Part shown: positions 1 to 8,580 of the stretch, piece by piece
Layout of the letters: each line of letters opens with the position of its first letter
How positions within the stretch are numbered: position 1 is the first letter of the stretch
Assembly: GCF_000185965.1 (NCBI RefSeq)
Contig: NC_014924.1
Span: 2,480,001-2,544,000, forward strand
Source of the DNA: Pseudoxanthomonas suwonensis 11-1
GTDB taxonomy: Bacteria; Pseudomonadota; Gammaproteobacteria; Xanthomonadales; Xanthomonadaceae
Direction of reading: 5' to 3'
DNA length: 64,000 nt
Translations under genes and position numbers: made by a program
The notes under the pieces: generated by a model
The model's input: only the letters and a program-made list of their open reading frames with translations
Told to the model about the DNA's origin: nothing
Databases searched by the model: none

Positions 1-286
1 ACAGCAGGGCAGCCCACAGCGCGACCAGGCCCGGGACTAGCAGGCCCAGGGCACGCAGCGCGCGGTGGCGGCGGTAGCTCAGGCCCAGGCTGAACAGCCC
101 CAGCAGGGTCACGAACGACACCAGCGCCCACTCCACCCCGTCGTCGAACCACAGCGACACGCCCAGCGCGGGGATCACCGCCAGCAGAAGGGGCGCCGCA
201 GCGCAGTGGATCGCGCACAGCAGCGAACCCGTGGCGCCGAAACGGTCCAGGAGGTTGTGGTGCCGGTGGTGGTGGTCGTGCGGCAT
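1..286 (-). CDS. MerC-domain small membrane protein (3' part outside window)
   Basis: The reading frame starts at the ATG at 286 and runs off the left edge, so only the first 95 residues are visible. The N-terminus is His-rich (MPHDHHHRHHNLLDRFG). It is followed by the segment ATGSLLCAIHCAAAPLLLAV, which is typical of the MerC family of small inner-membrane metal-transport-like proteins, and then by further hydrophobic segments. The CAIHC pair is the expected metal-binding cysteine motif. The gene is divergent from a TonB receptor across a short region with a Zur-like box, so a role in zinc handling is more likely than mercury resistance. That role is an inference from context; the family assignment comes from the sequence. 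Confidence 0.75.
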   Translation of the reverse strand, partial: MPHDHHHRHHNLLDRFGATGSLLCAIHCAAAPLLLAVIPALGVSLWFDDGVEWALVSFVTLLGLFSLGLSYRRHRALRALGLLVPGLVALWAALL

Positions 287-315
287 CGGTGGCCCGGGGG
301 TGGCGACAGAAGTGA

Positions 316-340
316 TAGATACATTATAACATTCGCTATC
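316..340. promoter_or_regulatory. Putative Zur box in a divergent promoter
   Basis: On the minus strand this AT-rich island reads GAATGTTATAATGTATC. It closely resembles the left half and centre of the enterobacterial Zur operator (GAAATGTTATANTATAAC type). GATA/TATC arms at 318-321 and 337-340 bound it. It contains a perfect minus-strand -10 hexamer TATAAT (328 to 323), correctly placed for the MerC-like gene, and lies about 40 bp before the TonB receptor start. A Zur protein is encoded at 4.3-4.8 kb. The match is by eye and the right half-site is degenerate. Confidence 0.55.
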
Positions 341-375
341 CCACGTCACCCCCTGGATCCCACGTGCTTCAAGAG

Positions 376-2547
376 ATGTATCCCGCGCGCGCCCCGCTGG
401 CGGCCGCCCTGGCCCTGGCCTGCCTTGCGCTGAGCGCCCCCGCCCTTGCCCACGACGATCCCACCGACCTGCCCGCCCTGCAGGTCACCGCCTCGCCGCT
501 GCCTGGCGATGCCGAGAGCCTCACCCGCCCGGTCGAGGTCCTCCAGGGCGAGACCCTCGACGACGCCCGCGGCGCCACCCTTGGCGAGACGGTCGCCCGG
601 CTTCCCGGCGTGCAGACCAGCTATTTCGGCCCGGGTGTGGGCCGGCCGATCCTGCGTGGCCTCGATGGCCCGCGGGTGCAGGTGCTCGCCAGCGGCCTCG
701 GCAGCCAGGACGCCTCCACCGTCAGCGCCGACCACGCCGCCAGCGTCGAGCCGTTCCTGGCCGACCAGATCGAGGTACTCAAGGGCCCGGCCACCCTGCT
801 GTTTGGTTCCGGAGCGATCGGTGGCGCGGTCAACGTGGTCGACGGGCGCATCGCCCGCGAGGTGCCGGAGGCGCCGCTGTCCGGCCGCGCCGAACTGCGC
901 GGCAACACGGTCAACCACGAACGCAGCGGCATGTTCCGGCTGGACGGCGTCAGCGGCGGCAACCTGGTGCTGCACGCCGATGGCCTGGTGCGCGACACCG
1001 ACGACTACCGCATCCCCGGCCAGGCCCATGCCACGCATGCCGAAGGCGAAGACGAGGCCGGCCACGACACGCCGGCCGGCCACCTCGCCAACAGCGCAAT
1101 GCAGACCCGTGCCGCAGGCCTCGGCCTCACCTGGTTCGGCGAAGCCGGCTACCTGGGTGTCGCCGCGAGCACGTACCGCAGCGAATACGGCATTCCCCCG
1201 GGCGCGCACGTCCACGCCCACCCGCACGATGATGACCACGACCACGATCACGATCACGGCGGGGACGGGGAGGAAGAACACGGACACGAGGCGCACGAGG
1301 CCGACGTACGCGTCGACCTGCGCCAGGACCGGCTGGAGCTCAAGGGCGGCATCTACAACCCGGCGTCCTTCCTGGAGCGGATAGATTTCCATGGCGCCTG
1401 GAGCGATTACGAGCACGTGGAGCTGGAAGGCCACGAGGTCGGCACCCGCTTCACCAGCCGCGGCCACGACGCGCGCCTGCAGGCGGTGCAGCAGGAGCTG
1501 GCCGGCTGGCGCGGTGCGTTCGGCCTGCAGTCGACCCGGGTCGATTTCGGCGCGGTGGGTGCCGAGGCTTTCGTGCCCGGCACGGTTACCCGCAGCACCG
1601 GCGTGTTCGTGCTGCAGGAGAAGAGCGCAGGCCCGCTGAAGATGGAGTTCGGTGCGCGCCACGACCGGGTCGAGCTGGATCCGCAGGGGGCGAACCCGCA
1701 GCGCAGCTTCGGTGCCACCAGCCTCTCCGCCTCGGCCATCTGGAAGCTCACCCCGGCGCTGGACCTGCGCTTCGGTGCGGACCGCTCCGAGCGCGCGCCC
1801 ACCCAGGAGGAGCTGTACGCCAGCGGCCTGCACGTGGCCACCGCCTCGCTGGAGATCGGCGATGCGCGGCTGGAGACCGAGAGCGCCCTGCGCGGAGAGA
1901 TCGGCCTGCATGCGCACCACAGCCGCTTCGACCTGGAACTGTCGGTCTACCGCAGCCGTTTCGACGACTTCATCCACCTGGCGGACACCGGCGTGAGCGA
2001 GGACGGCGTCCCGGTGCGGCTGTGGACCCAGGCCGGCGCGGTGTTCACTGGCGCCGAGGCCGAGGCCATCGTGCACCTGGCCGACAACGCCAGCGGCCGC
2101 TGGGACCTGCGCCTGTTCGCCGACCACGTCCGTGGCAGCCTGGATGGCAGCGGCAGCCGTACCGCCGCCTTCGGCGTGCCGCACGCCGACCATCTGCACG
2201 CCTACACCGTGGAACTCGACAACGGCGGCCCGCTGCCGCGCATCGCCCCTGGCCGTTTCGGCGCAAGCCTGGGCTGGGACCACGAAGGCTGGCGTGCCTC
2301 GCTGGGCGCGGTGCGCTACCGCGCCCAGGACCGGGTCGCGCGCAACGAGGAACCCAGCCCCGGCTACACCCTGGTCGACGCGCACCTGTCCTACGGCTGG
2401 GACCAGGCCGAGGGCGGCCGCTGGGAGGTGTTCCTGGACGGCAGCAACCTCACCGATGCCGAGGCGCGGCCGCACACCTCGCTGCTGCGCGAGTACGCGC
2501 CGCTGCCAGGGCGGGCGGTGGCCTTCGGCATCCGCGCCTGGTTCTGA
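376..2547 (+). CDS. TonB-dependent outer-membrane receptor, probable zinc receptor (ZnuD-like)
   Basis: The protein has about 723 residues. A signal peptide ends near SAPALAHDD, the plug domain includes LPGVQTSYFGPGVGRPILRG and the conserved VLKGPATLLFGSGAIGG stretch, and a 22-stranded-type barrel ends in the aromatic C-terminus (IRAWF). One extracellular loop (residues about 277-312) is extremely rich in His and Asp/Glu, for example HDHDHDHGG, as in ZnuD-type zinc receptors. A Zur-like box lies just upstream and zur is nearby, so zinc import is the best guess. The ATG at 376 was preferred over an in-frame GTG at 364; neither has a good ribosome-binding site, so the start is uncertain. Confidence 0.85.
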   Translation: MYPARAPLAAALALACLALSAPALAHDDPTDLPALQVTASPLPGDAESLTRPVEVLQGETLDDARGATLGETVARLPGVQTSYFGPGVGRPILRGLDGPRVQVLASGLGSQDASTVSADHAASVEPFLADQIEVLKGPATLLFGSGAIGGAVNVVDGRIAREVPEAPLSGRAELRGNTVNHERSGMFRLDGVSGGNLVLHADGLVRDTDDYRIPGQAHATHAEGEDEAGHDTPAGHLANSAMQTRAAGLGLTWFGEAGYLGVAASTYRSEYGIPPGAHVHAHPHDDDHDHDHDHGGDGEEEHGHEAHEADVRVDLRQDRLELKGGIYNPASFLERIDFHGAWSDYEHVELEGHEVGTRFTSRGHDARLQAVQQELAGWRGAFGLQSTRVDFGAVGAEAFVPGTVTRSTGVFVLQEKSAGPLKMEFGARHDRVELDPQGANPQRSFGATSLSASAIWKLTPALDLRFGADRSERAPTQEELYASGLHVATASLEIGDARLETESALRGEIGLHAHHSRFDLELSVYRSRFDDFIHLADTGVSEDGVPVRLWTQAGAVFTGAEAEAIVHLADNASGRWDLRLFADHVRGSLDGSGSRTAAFGVPHADHLHAYTVELDNGGPLPRIAPGRFGASLGWDHEGWRASLGAVRYRAQDRVARNEEPSPGYTLVDAHLSYGWDQAEGGRWEVFLDGSNLTDAEARPHTSLLREYAPLPGRAVAFGIRAWF

Positions 2548-2559
2548 CCGTCGGAATGC

Positions 2560-2590
2560 AGCGTGCCGTCGCGAACCACGGCGGCACGCT
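2560..2590 (+). terminator. Hairpin after the TonB receptor
   Basis: The sequence AGCGTGCCG (2560-2568) pairs with CGGCACGCT (2582-2590) across a 13-base loop, 13 bases after the receptor stop codon. Only TTCC follows, so it is at best a weak intrinsic terminator. Confidence 0.3.
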
Positions 2591-2597
2591 TCCATGA

Positions 2598-2620
2598 ATA
2601 CGTGCATATGCACCTATAGT
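2598..2620. promoter_or_regulatory. Palindromic operator overlapping the -10 of the marR-MFS operon
   Basis: A perfect 12-bp palindrome GTGCATATGCAC at 2602-2613 is extended by matching ATA and TAT arms to 2598-2617. It overlaps a -10-like TATAGT at 2615-2620, 30 bases before the marR start. Such symmetric sites over the promoter are typical of autoregulating MarR repressors. Binding by the adjacent MarR is inferred. Confidence 0.6.
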
Positions 2621-2649
2621 GGCGGCCTGCCCAACGCCGGCCCCCCGCC

Positions 2650-3081
2650 ATGCCTGCAACCGCTTCGCCCTGCACCTGCTTCCGGCTGCGTCGCGCGGCG
2701 CGCCAGGTCTCGCAGGTCTACGACCACGCCCTTGCCGGCGCGGGACTCAACGTCAACCAGTATTCGCTGCTGCGCCACCTGCGCACGCCCGGCACCCTGG
2801 GCGCGCTGGCCGCCCACCTGGGCATGGACCGCACCACCCTCAGCCGCAACCTGCGCCCGCTGCTGCGCGACGGTCTGGTTGCCGATGCGCGTGGTGACGA
2901 TCCGCGCCAGCGCGTACTGATGCTCACCGCCGCCGGGCGCGAGCGCGTCGCCAGCGCGCGTCCGCTGTGGCGGCGTGCGCAGCAGCGGATCGATGCCCTG
3001 CTTGGCGCCGACGCCGGCAACCAGCTGCTGGCTGGGCTGGATGCGCTGGAGAGCGCGCTGGCACGGGAGCGCCAGGCATGA
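2650..3081 (+). CDS. MarR-family transcriptional regulator
   Basis: The 143-residue protein has the MarR winged-helix layout. There is an N-terminal dimerisation helix, a helix-turn-helix around LAAHLGMDRTTLSRNLRPL (residues about 53-72), and the wing with the family signature DPRQRVLMLTAAGRE. It is probably a dimeric repressor that responds to a small ligand. Its stop codon overlaps the start of the MFS gene (ATGA), so the two are translationally coupled. The palindrome at 2602-2613 is the likely operator. The ligand is unknown. The N-terminal CTC pair could be redox-active, but this is speculation. Confidence 0.85.
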   Translation: MPATASPCTCFRLRRAARQVSQVYDHALAGAGLNVNQYSLLRHLRTPGTLGALAAHLGMDRTTLSRNLRPLLRDGLVADARGDDPRQRVLMLTAAGRERVASARPLWRRAQQRIDALLGADAGNQLLAGLDALESALARERQA

Positions 3082-4289
3082 ACGCGGCACGCAACTCCAG
3101 CACCACCGGCCTGGTCATCGCCGCCGCGCTGATCCTGATGCTGACCATGGGCGCGCGCCAGACCACCGGCCTGTTCGTCGCACCGATCCATCTGGATACC
3201 GGCGTCGGCATCGCCACCATCAGCCTGGCGCTGGCGATCGGCCAGTTCACCTGGGGCGCGGTGCAGCCGGTGTTCGGTGCGCTGGCCGATCGCTACGGCC
3301 CCGAGCCGGTGCTGGTCGGCGGTGGCCTGCTGCTGGCCGCGGGCCTGGCCCTGGTGCCGTTCCTGCCTTCCGGGCCCGGGCTGATGCTGAGCCTCGGCCT
3401 GATGACCGCCGCCGGCGCCGGTGCCGGCAGCTTCTCGATCCTGATCGGCGCCACCGCCGGGCGGCTGCCACCGGAGCGGCGCTCGTCCGCCGCCGGCCTG
3501 ATCAACGCCGGCGGCTCGCTGGGGCAGTTCGTGTTCGCGCCGGTGCTGCAGCTGGTGATCGGCGCGGCCGGCTGGACCGTGGCGATGCTTGGCATGGCCG
3601 CGACCTCGCTGCTGACCCTGCCGCTGGCGCGCCTCTTCCGCCGCCGCGAGGGCGAGGCGCCGCCGGCGCACGAGGGCTTCGAGGACCGCGGCCTGCGCCA
3701 CCAGCTGGGCGTGGCCGCGCGCGACCGCAGCTACTGGCTGCTGCACCTGGGCTTCTTCACCTGTGGCGTGCACGTGGCCTTCCTGGTCACCCACCTGCCC
3801 GGCGAGGTGGCGCTGTGCGGATTGCCGGCCAGCGTCTCGGCGGTGTCCATCGCCCTGATCGGCCTGTTCAACATCGCCGGTAGCCTGGCCGCCGGCAAGC
3901 TCGGCGAGCGCTTCCGCATGAAGTGGATCCTGGCGGCCATGTACGCCAGCCGCGCCGTGCTGATCGCGCTGTTCCTGCTGGCGCCGCCAAGCGCCTGGAC
4001 CTTCTACCTGTTTGCCGCGGGACTGGGATTCACCTGGCTGGCGACGGTGCCGCCGACCGCGGGCCTGGTCGGCAAGCTGTTCGGGCCGCGCTACCTGGGC
4101 ACGCTGTTCGGCCTGACCCTGCTGTCGCACCAGGTCGGCGGCTTCTTCGGCGCGTGGCTGGGTGGCGTCGCGCTGGAAGCCACCGGCAGCTACCAGTGGA
4201 TGTGGTACGCGGACATGGCGCTGGCGCTGGTGGCCGCGGTGGCCAATGCGCCGATCAGGGAGCGGAAGCTCGTGCCCGCGGCGGCCTGA
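3078..4289 (+). CDS. MFS transporter
   Basis: The start is the ATG at 3078 that overlaps the marR stop, giving 403 residues with about twelve hydrophobic segments. The loop between segments 2 and 3 has the MFS motif GALADRYGPEPVLVGG. A central cytoplasmic loop (RRREGEAPPAHEGFEDRG) separates the two halves. The architecture resembles OFA/monocarboxylate-type and nitrate/cyanate-type MFS carriers. Coupling to a MarR regulator suggests inducible export or uptake of a small acid or toxic compound. The substrate cannot be read from the sequence. Confidence 0.85.
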   Translation: MNAARNSSTTGLVIAAALILMLTMGARQTTGLFVAPIHLDTGVGIATISLALAIGQFTWGAVQPVFGALADRYGPEPVLVGGGLLLAAGLALVPFLPSGPGLMLSLGLMTAAGAGAGSFSILIGATAGRLPPERRSSAAGLINAGGSLGQFVFAPVLQLVIGAAGWTVAMLGMAATSLLTLPLARLFRRREGEAPPAHEGFEDRGLRHQLGVAARDRSYWLLHLGFFTCGVHVAFLVTHLPGEVALCGLPASVSAVSIALIGLFNIAGSLAAGKLGERFRMKWILAAMYASRAVLIALFLLAPPSAWTFYLFAAGLGFTWLATVPPTAGLVGKLFGPRYLGTLFGLTLLSHQVGGFFGAWLGGVALEATGSYQWMWYADMALALVAAVANAPIRERKLVPAAA

Positions 4290-4313
4290 TCGCACCGCGA
4301 TCCGGTCGCCGGC

Positions 4314-4793
4314 TCAGCCGGCGCAGCGCGCGCAGAGCCCGTGCACTTCCAGGGTCTGCGCCTGCGGCTGGAAGCCCAGCGCCTTGGCGCGTGCGTCGAG
4401 CTGCTTCACCACCTCGCGATCCTCCAGCTCCACCGCGCTGTGGCAGCGGTCGCAGATCAGGAACGGCACCGAGTGCTGGGCGCTGTTGGGATGGTGGCAG
4501 GCGACGAAGGCGTTGACCGACGACAGCTTGTGCACGAAGCCGTTGGCCATCAGGAAATCCAGCGCGCGGTACACGGTCGGCGGCGCATCGGCGCCGGCGC
4601 CCTTGGTCTCGCGCACCTTCTCCAGCAGGTCGTAGGCCTTCACCGGCTTGCCGGCATCGGCGATCAGGCGCAGCACGTTGGCCCGGATCGGGGTCAGGCG
4701 CAGGCCGCGCTCGCCGCAGGCCCGCTCCACCGCCCGTACGAACGCTTCGGCGCTGTGGACGTGGTGATGGGGGTCGGTACAGGCGTGCGGCAT
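4314..4793 (-). CDS. zur: Zinc-uptake regulator Zur (Fur family)
   Basis: The 159-residue protein has a Fur-type winged helix (GLRLTPIRANVLRLI, then PPTVYRALDFLMANGFVHKL) followed by the metal-binding dimerisation domain. CDRC and CARC at the C-terminus form the structural zinc site, and the N-terminus has a DPHHHVH cluster. Length and motifs fit Zur better than Fur or PerR. It represses zinc-import genes when zinc is plentiful. The chosen start (ATG at 4793) lies 13 bases after the gltX stop, so zur probably shares the gltX transcript. A longer in-frame start at 4838 would overlap gltX and is less likely. Confidence 0.85.
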   Translation of the reverse strand: MPHACTDPHHHVHSAEAFVRAVERACGERGLRLTPIRANVLRLIADAGKPVKAYDLLEKVRETKGAGADAPPTVYRALDFLMANGFVHKLSSVNAFVACHHPNSAQHSVPFLICDRCHSAVELEDREVVKQLDARAKALGFQPQAQTLEVHGLCARCAG

Positions 4794-4806
4794 GGCGTCT
4801 CCGGGG

Positions 4807-6210
4807 TCAGCCCTTCGGTACCTTGGTGATGGCGGCATCGATGCGCTTCAAGGCTTCGTCGCGGCCAGCCAGGTAGACCGTCCAGGAAATGTCCGGGCTC
4901 ACCTGGGTGCCGGTGATGGCCACGCGCAGCGGCTGGGCGACCTTGCCCATGCCCAGTTCCAGCGCGGCGGCGGTGTCGTGCAGGGCCTGGCCGACGCCCT
5001 CGACCGTCCACTCCGGCAGCGCAGCGAGGAGCTCCCGGGCCTTGGCCAGCGGCGCGTCGGCACCGGCCTTCAGGTGCTTGGCCACCGCGGCCTCGTCGTA
5101 GGTCTCCAGCGGCGTGTACCAGACCACCGCCTTCTCGGCCATCTCGCGCAGGGTCTGCACGCGCTCGCGCAGGGCCACGACCACGTCTTCCGGCTTCGGT
5201 CCGTTGGCCTGGTCCAGGCCCAGCTTTTCCAGGTGGTAGGCCAGCTGCGGCGCGACCTGGGCCGGATCGGTGGTCTTGAGGAAGTGCTGGTTGACCCAGC
5301 CCAGCTTGGCCATGTCCAGGCGCGCGGCCTTGGAATTGCAGTTGCGCACGTCGAACAGGTCGATCAGCTCCTGGCGGCTGAAGATCTCCTGGTCGCCATG
5401 CGACCAGCCCAGGCGCGCCAGGTAGCTCAGCAGGGCGTCAGGCAGGTAGCCCATGTCCTTGTACTGCATGACGTCGGCCGCGCCGGTGCGCTTGGACAGC
5501 TTGGCGCCGGCTTCGTCCAGGATCATCGGCATGTGGCCGAACTTCGGCACCGGGGCGCCGATGGCCTCGTACAGGTTGATCTGGCGCGGGGTGTTGTTGA
5601 TGTGGTCGTCGCCGCGGATGACCTCGGTGATGCCCATGTCCCAGTCGTCGACCACCACCGCGAAGTTGTAGGTCGGGTAGCCGTCCGGGCGGAAGATCAC
5701 CATGTCGTCGAGCTCGCTGTTGGCGATCTCGATGCGGCCCTTGATCAGGTCGTCGAAGGCGACCACGCCATCGGTCGGGTTCTTGAAGCGGATGACGCGG
5801 TTCGGGTCGTCCCGATACGGCAGGTTGAGCTCGCGCGCGGCGCCGTTGTAGCGCGGCTTCTCCTGCTTCGCCATCGCGGCCTCGCGCATGGCGTCGAGCT
5901 CCTCGCGGGTCTCGTAGGCGTAGTAGGCCTTGCCCTGGGCGACCAGCTGCTCGGCCACTTCCTTGTAACGCTCGACCCGGTGGGTCTGGTAGATCGGGCC
6001 TTCGTCGTAGTCCAGGCCCAGCCAGTCCATCGCCTCGAGGATGGCGTCGATGGCCGCCTGGGTGCTGCGCTCGCGGTCGGTGTCCTCGATCCGCAGCACG
6101 AACCTGCCGCCGCGATGGCGGGCCTCCAGCCAGCAGTACAGCGCGGTGCGGGCGCCACCGATGTGCAGGTAGCCGGTGGGACTGGGGGCGAAGCGGGTGC
6201 GGCAGGTCAT
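4807..6210 (-). CDS. gltX: Glutamyl-tRNA synthetase
   Basis: The 467-residue class I synthetase charges tRNA-Glu. The N-terminal [19 protein letters not shown] carries the HIGH-type motif (HIGG). KLSKRTG is the KMSKS-equivalent loop, and the Rossmann fold contains [12 protein letters not shown]. The C-terminal anticodon-binding region ends in [20 protein letters not shown]. The start at 6210 gives [10 protein letters not shown], the usual N-terminus of xanthomonad GltX. An upstream ATG at 6240 is possible and has a slightly better purine-rich leader. Confidence 0.97.
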   Translation of the reverse strand: MTCRTRFAPSPTGYLHIGGARTALYCWLEARHRGGRFVLRIEDTDRERSTQAAIDAILEAMDWLGLDYDEGPIYQTHRVERYKEVAEQLVAQGKAYYAYETREELDAMREAAMAKQEKPRYNGAARELNLPYRDDPNRVIRFKNPTDGVVAFDDLIKGRIEIANSELDDMVIFRPDGYPTYNFAVVVDDWDMGITEVIRGDDHINNTPRQINLYEAIGAPVPKFGHMPMILDEAGAKLSKRTGAADVMQYKDMGYLPDALLSYLARLGWSHGDQEIFSRQELIDLFDVRNCNSKAARLDMAKLGWVNQHFLKTTDPAQVAPQLAYHLEKLGLDQANGPKPEDVVVALRERVQTLREMAEKAVVWYTPLETYDEAAVAKHLKAGADAPLAKARELLAALPEWTVEGVGQALHDTAAALELGMGKVAQPLRVAITGTQVSPDISWTVYLAGRDEALKRIDAAITKVPKG

Positions 6211-6328
6211 GGGAATGGGGGCAGACAGGGAATGGGACATTTTACCCCGCCGGCGCCGCAGCCATCTCCGGCCCCTCACGACGCCGGCGCACCACCCTTC
6301 CGCGGTGCGCCAGACCGGACCGCGCCCC

Positions 6329-7645
6329 TTATGGACCGTCCGCGAATACGACCCGGTTACGCCCGGCGCGCTTGGCCTCGTACAGCGCCTCGTCGGCTCG
6401 CTTGAACAGCGCCTCGAAACCCTCGTCCGGACCGCGCAGGGCCACGCCCAAGCTCACCGTGACCGGCACTGGCACGCCGTGCTCGAACGGATGCCTCTCG
6501 ACCGCCCGGCGCAGGTCCTCGGCGATCCCGGCGACCTGGTCGGTACGCACGCCCGGCAGCAGGACCACGAACTCCTCGCCGCCCCAGCGCACCAGCCAGT
6601 CGCCGGGGCGCAGCTGGCGCCGCAGTACCGCGGCCAGTTCGTGCAGCACGCGGTCGCCGGTGTCGTGGCCGCAGCTGTCGTTGACCCGCTTGAAGTGGTC
6701 GATGTCCAGCACCAGCAGGGCCTGGGCATGGCCAGGCGCGACGCTGGAGCCGGCCGGCAGCCGCGCCCAGCGCTGCTCGAAGCCGTGGCGGTTCAGGGTC
6801 AGGGTCAGCGGATCGGTGGTGGCGCGGGTGCGGTAACGCTCGGCCTCGCTCTGCAACGAGATCCGCTCGGCGCGGTAGATGCGCAGCTGCAGCAGCGCGT
6901 ACAGCACGATCCCTGCCAGCCACACTCCTAGGATCCCCAGGTACCAGCTCTCGCGCGACAGGCCCGGGCGCACGAAGGTGATTTCCTGCACCTCCAGGTC
7001 GTGCACGCCCTCGGTCATGGGGTAGGAGAAATCCAGTCCCACCGTGACCACGTTGCTCAGTTCGGCGCGCGCCAGATCGCGCGGCAGCTTGTAGTACAGC
7101 CGCCACCACTCGGCGACGGTGAACTCGTCCACGCTCAGCGACAGCGGCGCGCGCAGGTCCTGGGTGGCCAGGAACACCGAGTTGTACTTGGTGCTGTTGG
7201 TGTCGCCCACGATCGAGTAGCGCGGGTCGAAATGGCGCGCGAACAGCCGCAGCTTCGGCACGTCGCCCTTGTAGACGACCTTGACCTCCACGTGCGTGTA
7301 GTTCGACAGGTCCACGCCACGGTCCGGGCCGGCGCCGACGAAATAGTTGATCGCGCAGTAGTAGAGCGGCTCGTCGGTGCCCGGCGGGTAATGGCAGCGC
7401 ATGCGGCGCTTGCTCGCGTCCAGCCACTCTCCGGCCTCGGGGTGGCCGGGCACCGGGGTCGAGGACAGGACGATCCCGTCGGCGGGGATCCGGGTCACGT
7501 CGAAGCGCACCGGCGGGATCAGGTCGTAACCGGCGATGGCACCGAGGGTCAGGGCCACGCCCGCCAGCAGGGCCAGGGCGGCACGCTTGCGCTGCCCGGA
7601 ATGGGCCGTCGGGGTCTGGGGTACTTCGGTGCCGCCCGAGGTCAT
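6329..7645 (-). CDS. Membrane diguanylate cyclase with periplasmic sensor domain
   Basis: The 438-residue protein makes cyclic di-GMP. After one N-terminal membrane segment comes a periplasmic domain of about 200 residues with a beta-sandwich look ([20 protein letters not shown]), reminiscent of carbohydrate-binding folds. A second membrane segment ([19 protein letters not shown]) leads to the GGDEF domain. The active site is GGEEF, so it should be active. An allosteric inhibitory I-site RPGD lies exactly five residues before it. It is monocistronic between gltX and lpxH. The signal sensed is unknown. Confidence 0.88.
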   Translation of the reverse strand: MTSGGTEVPQTPTAHSGQRKRAALALLAGVALTLGAIAGYDLIPPVRFDVTRIPADGIVLSSTPVPGHPEAGEWLDASKRRMRCHYPPGTDEPLYYCAINYFVGAGPDRGVDLSNYTHVEVKVVYKGDVPKLRLFARHFDPRYSIVGDTNSTKYNSVFLATQDLRAPLSLSVDEFTVAEWWRLYYKLPRDLARAELSNVVTVGLDFSYPMTEGVHDLEVQEITFVRPGLSRESWYLGILGVWLAGIVLYALLQLRIYRAERISLQSEAERYRTRATTDPLTLTLNRHGFEQRWARLPAGSSVAPGHAQALLVLDIDHFKRVNDSCGHDTGDRVLHELAAVLRRQLRPGDWLVRWGGEEFVVLLPGVRTDQVAGIAEDLRRAVERHPFEHGVPVPVTVSLGVALRGPDEGFEALFKRADEALYEAKRAGRNRVVFADGP

Positions 7646-7818
7646 GTGCGCCTTGCCAGTGCTGTCGGTGGGCGATCCTTGCGTCACCCGTATGGCGCGC
7701 ACGTTAGCAAAGGCCACCGCGGGCTGCACCGTGCACTCCCGGCCAATCGACCGCGGCCACGCCCCGGTCGGGGACCGCACGGGGGCGGAAGGGGCGGCCC
7801 AGGGCCTACAATCCGGTG

Positions 7819-8556
7819 ATGAGCACCCTGTTCGTCTCCGACCTGCACCTGGATCCGGTCCGCCCGGAAATCACCGCCCTGTTCCTGCGTTTCCTGCGCG
7901 AACGCGCGGCCACGGCCGATGCCCTCTACATCCTTGGCGACCTGTTCGAGGCCTGGGTGGGCGACGACGATCCCTCCGAGGCCGGGGCCGAGGTCGCCTC
8001 CGGGCTGCGGGCGCTGGCCAACGCCGGCGTGCCTGTCTACTTCATGCACGGCAACCGCGACTTCCTGGTCGGCCAGGACTACGCCCGCCGCGCCGGCATG
8101 CGCATCCTGCCCGACCCTTCGGTGGTGTCCCTGCATGGAAAGCCGGTGCTGCTGATGCACGGCGACCTGCTGTGCAGCGACGACACCGCCTACCAGGCCT
8201 TCCGCGCCCAGACCCGCGATCCGGCCTGGCAGCAGCGCTTCCTGGCGCAGCCGCTGCAGGCACGGCTCGCGTTCGCCGCGCAGGCCCGCCAGGCCAGCAT
8301 GGCCCGCCAGCAGGAAATGCTGCAGGGCGACCGCGGCAGCTTCGAGACCGTGACCGACGTTACCCCGGCCACGGTGGAAGCCACCCTCGCCCGCTTCGGC
8401 GTGGACACCCTGGTCCACGGCCATACCCACCGTCCGGCGGTGCACGAACTCCAGGTGGACGGGCGCGGGTGCCGCCGCGTCGTCCTGGGCGACTGGTACG
8501 AGCAGGGCTCGGTGCTGGTAGTGGACGCCACGGGCATGGCGCTCGAGCGGCTCTGA
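7819..8556 (+). CDS. lpxH: UDP-2,3-diacylglucosamine hydrolase
   Basis: The 245-residue calcineurin-like metallophosphoesterase forms lipid X in lipid A synthesis at the inner-membrane face. The metal-binding motifs are in order: [38 protein letters not shown] and [10 protein letters not shown], with a terminal [10 protein letters not shown]. Length and motif order match LpxH rather than LpxI. The ATG at 7819 was chosen over a GTG one codon earlier. Confidence 0.95.
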   Translation: MSTLFVSDLHLDPVRPEITALFLRFLRERAATADALYILGDLFEAWVGDDDPSEAGAEVASGLRALANAGVPVYFMHGNRDFLVGQDYARRAGMRILPDPSVVSLHGKPVLLMHGDLLCSDDTAYQAFRAQTRDPAWQQRFLAQPLQARLAFAAQARQASMARQQEMLQGDRGSFETVTDVTPATVEATLARFGVDTLVHGHTHRPAVHELQVDGRGCRRVVLGDWYEQGSVLVVDATGMALERL

Positions 8557-8580
8557 CCGGCCGCCGGCGCAGCACCCTGC

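Noticed and set aside
346-2613. A 755-residue open frame on the minus strand opposite the TonB receptor
   Set aside because: It is the antisense shadow of a clear TonB receptor in high-GC DNA; it shows no domain, signal peptide or ribosome-binding site.
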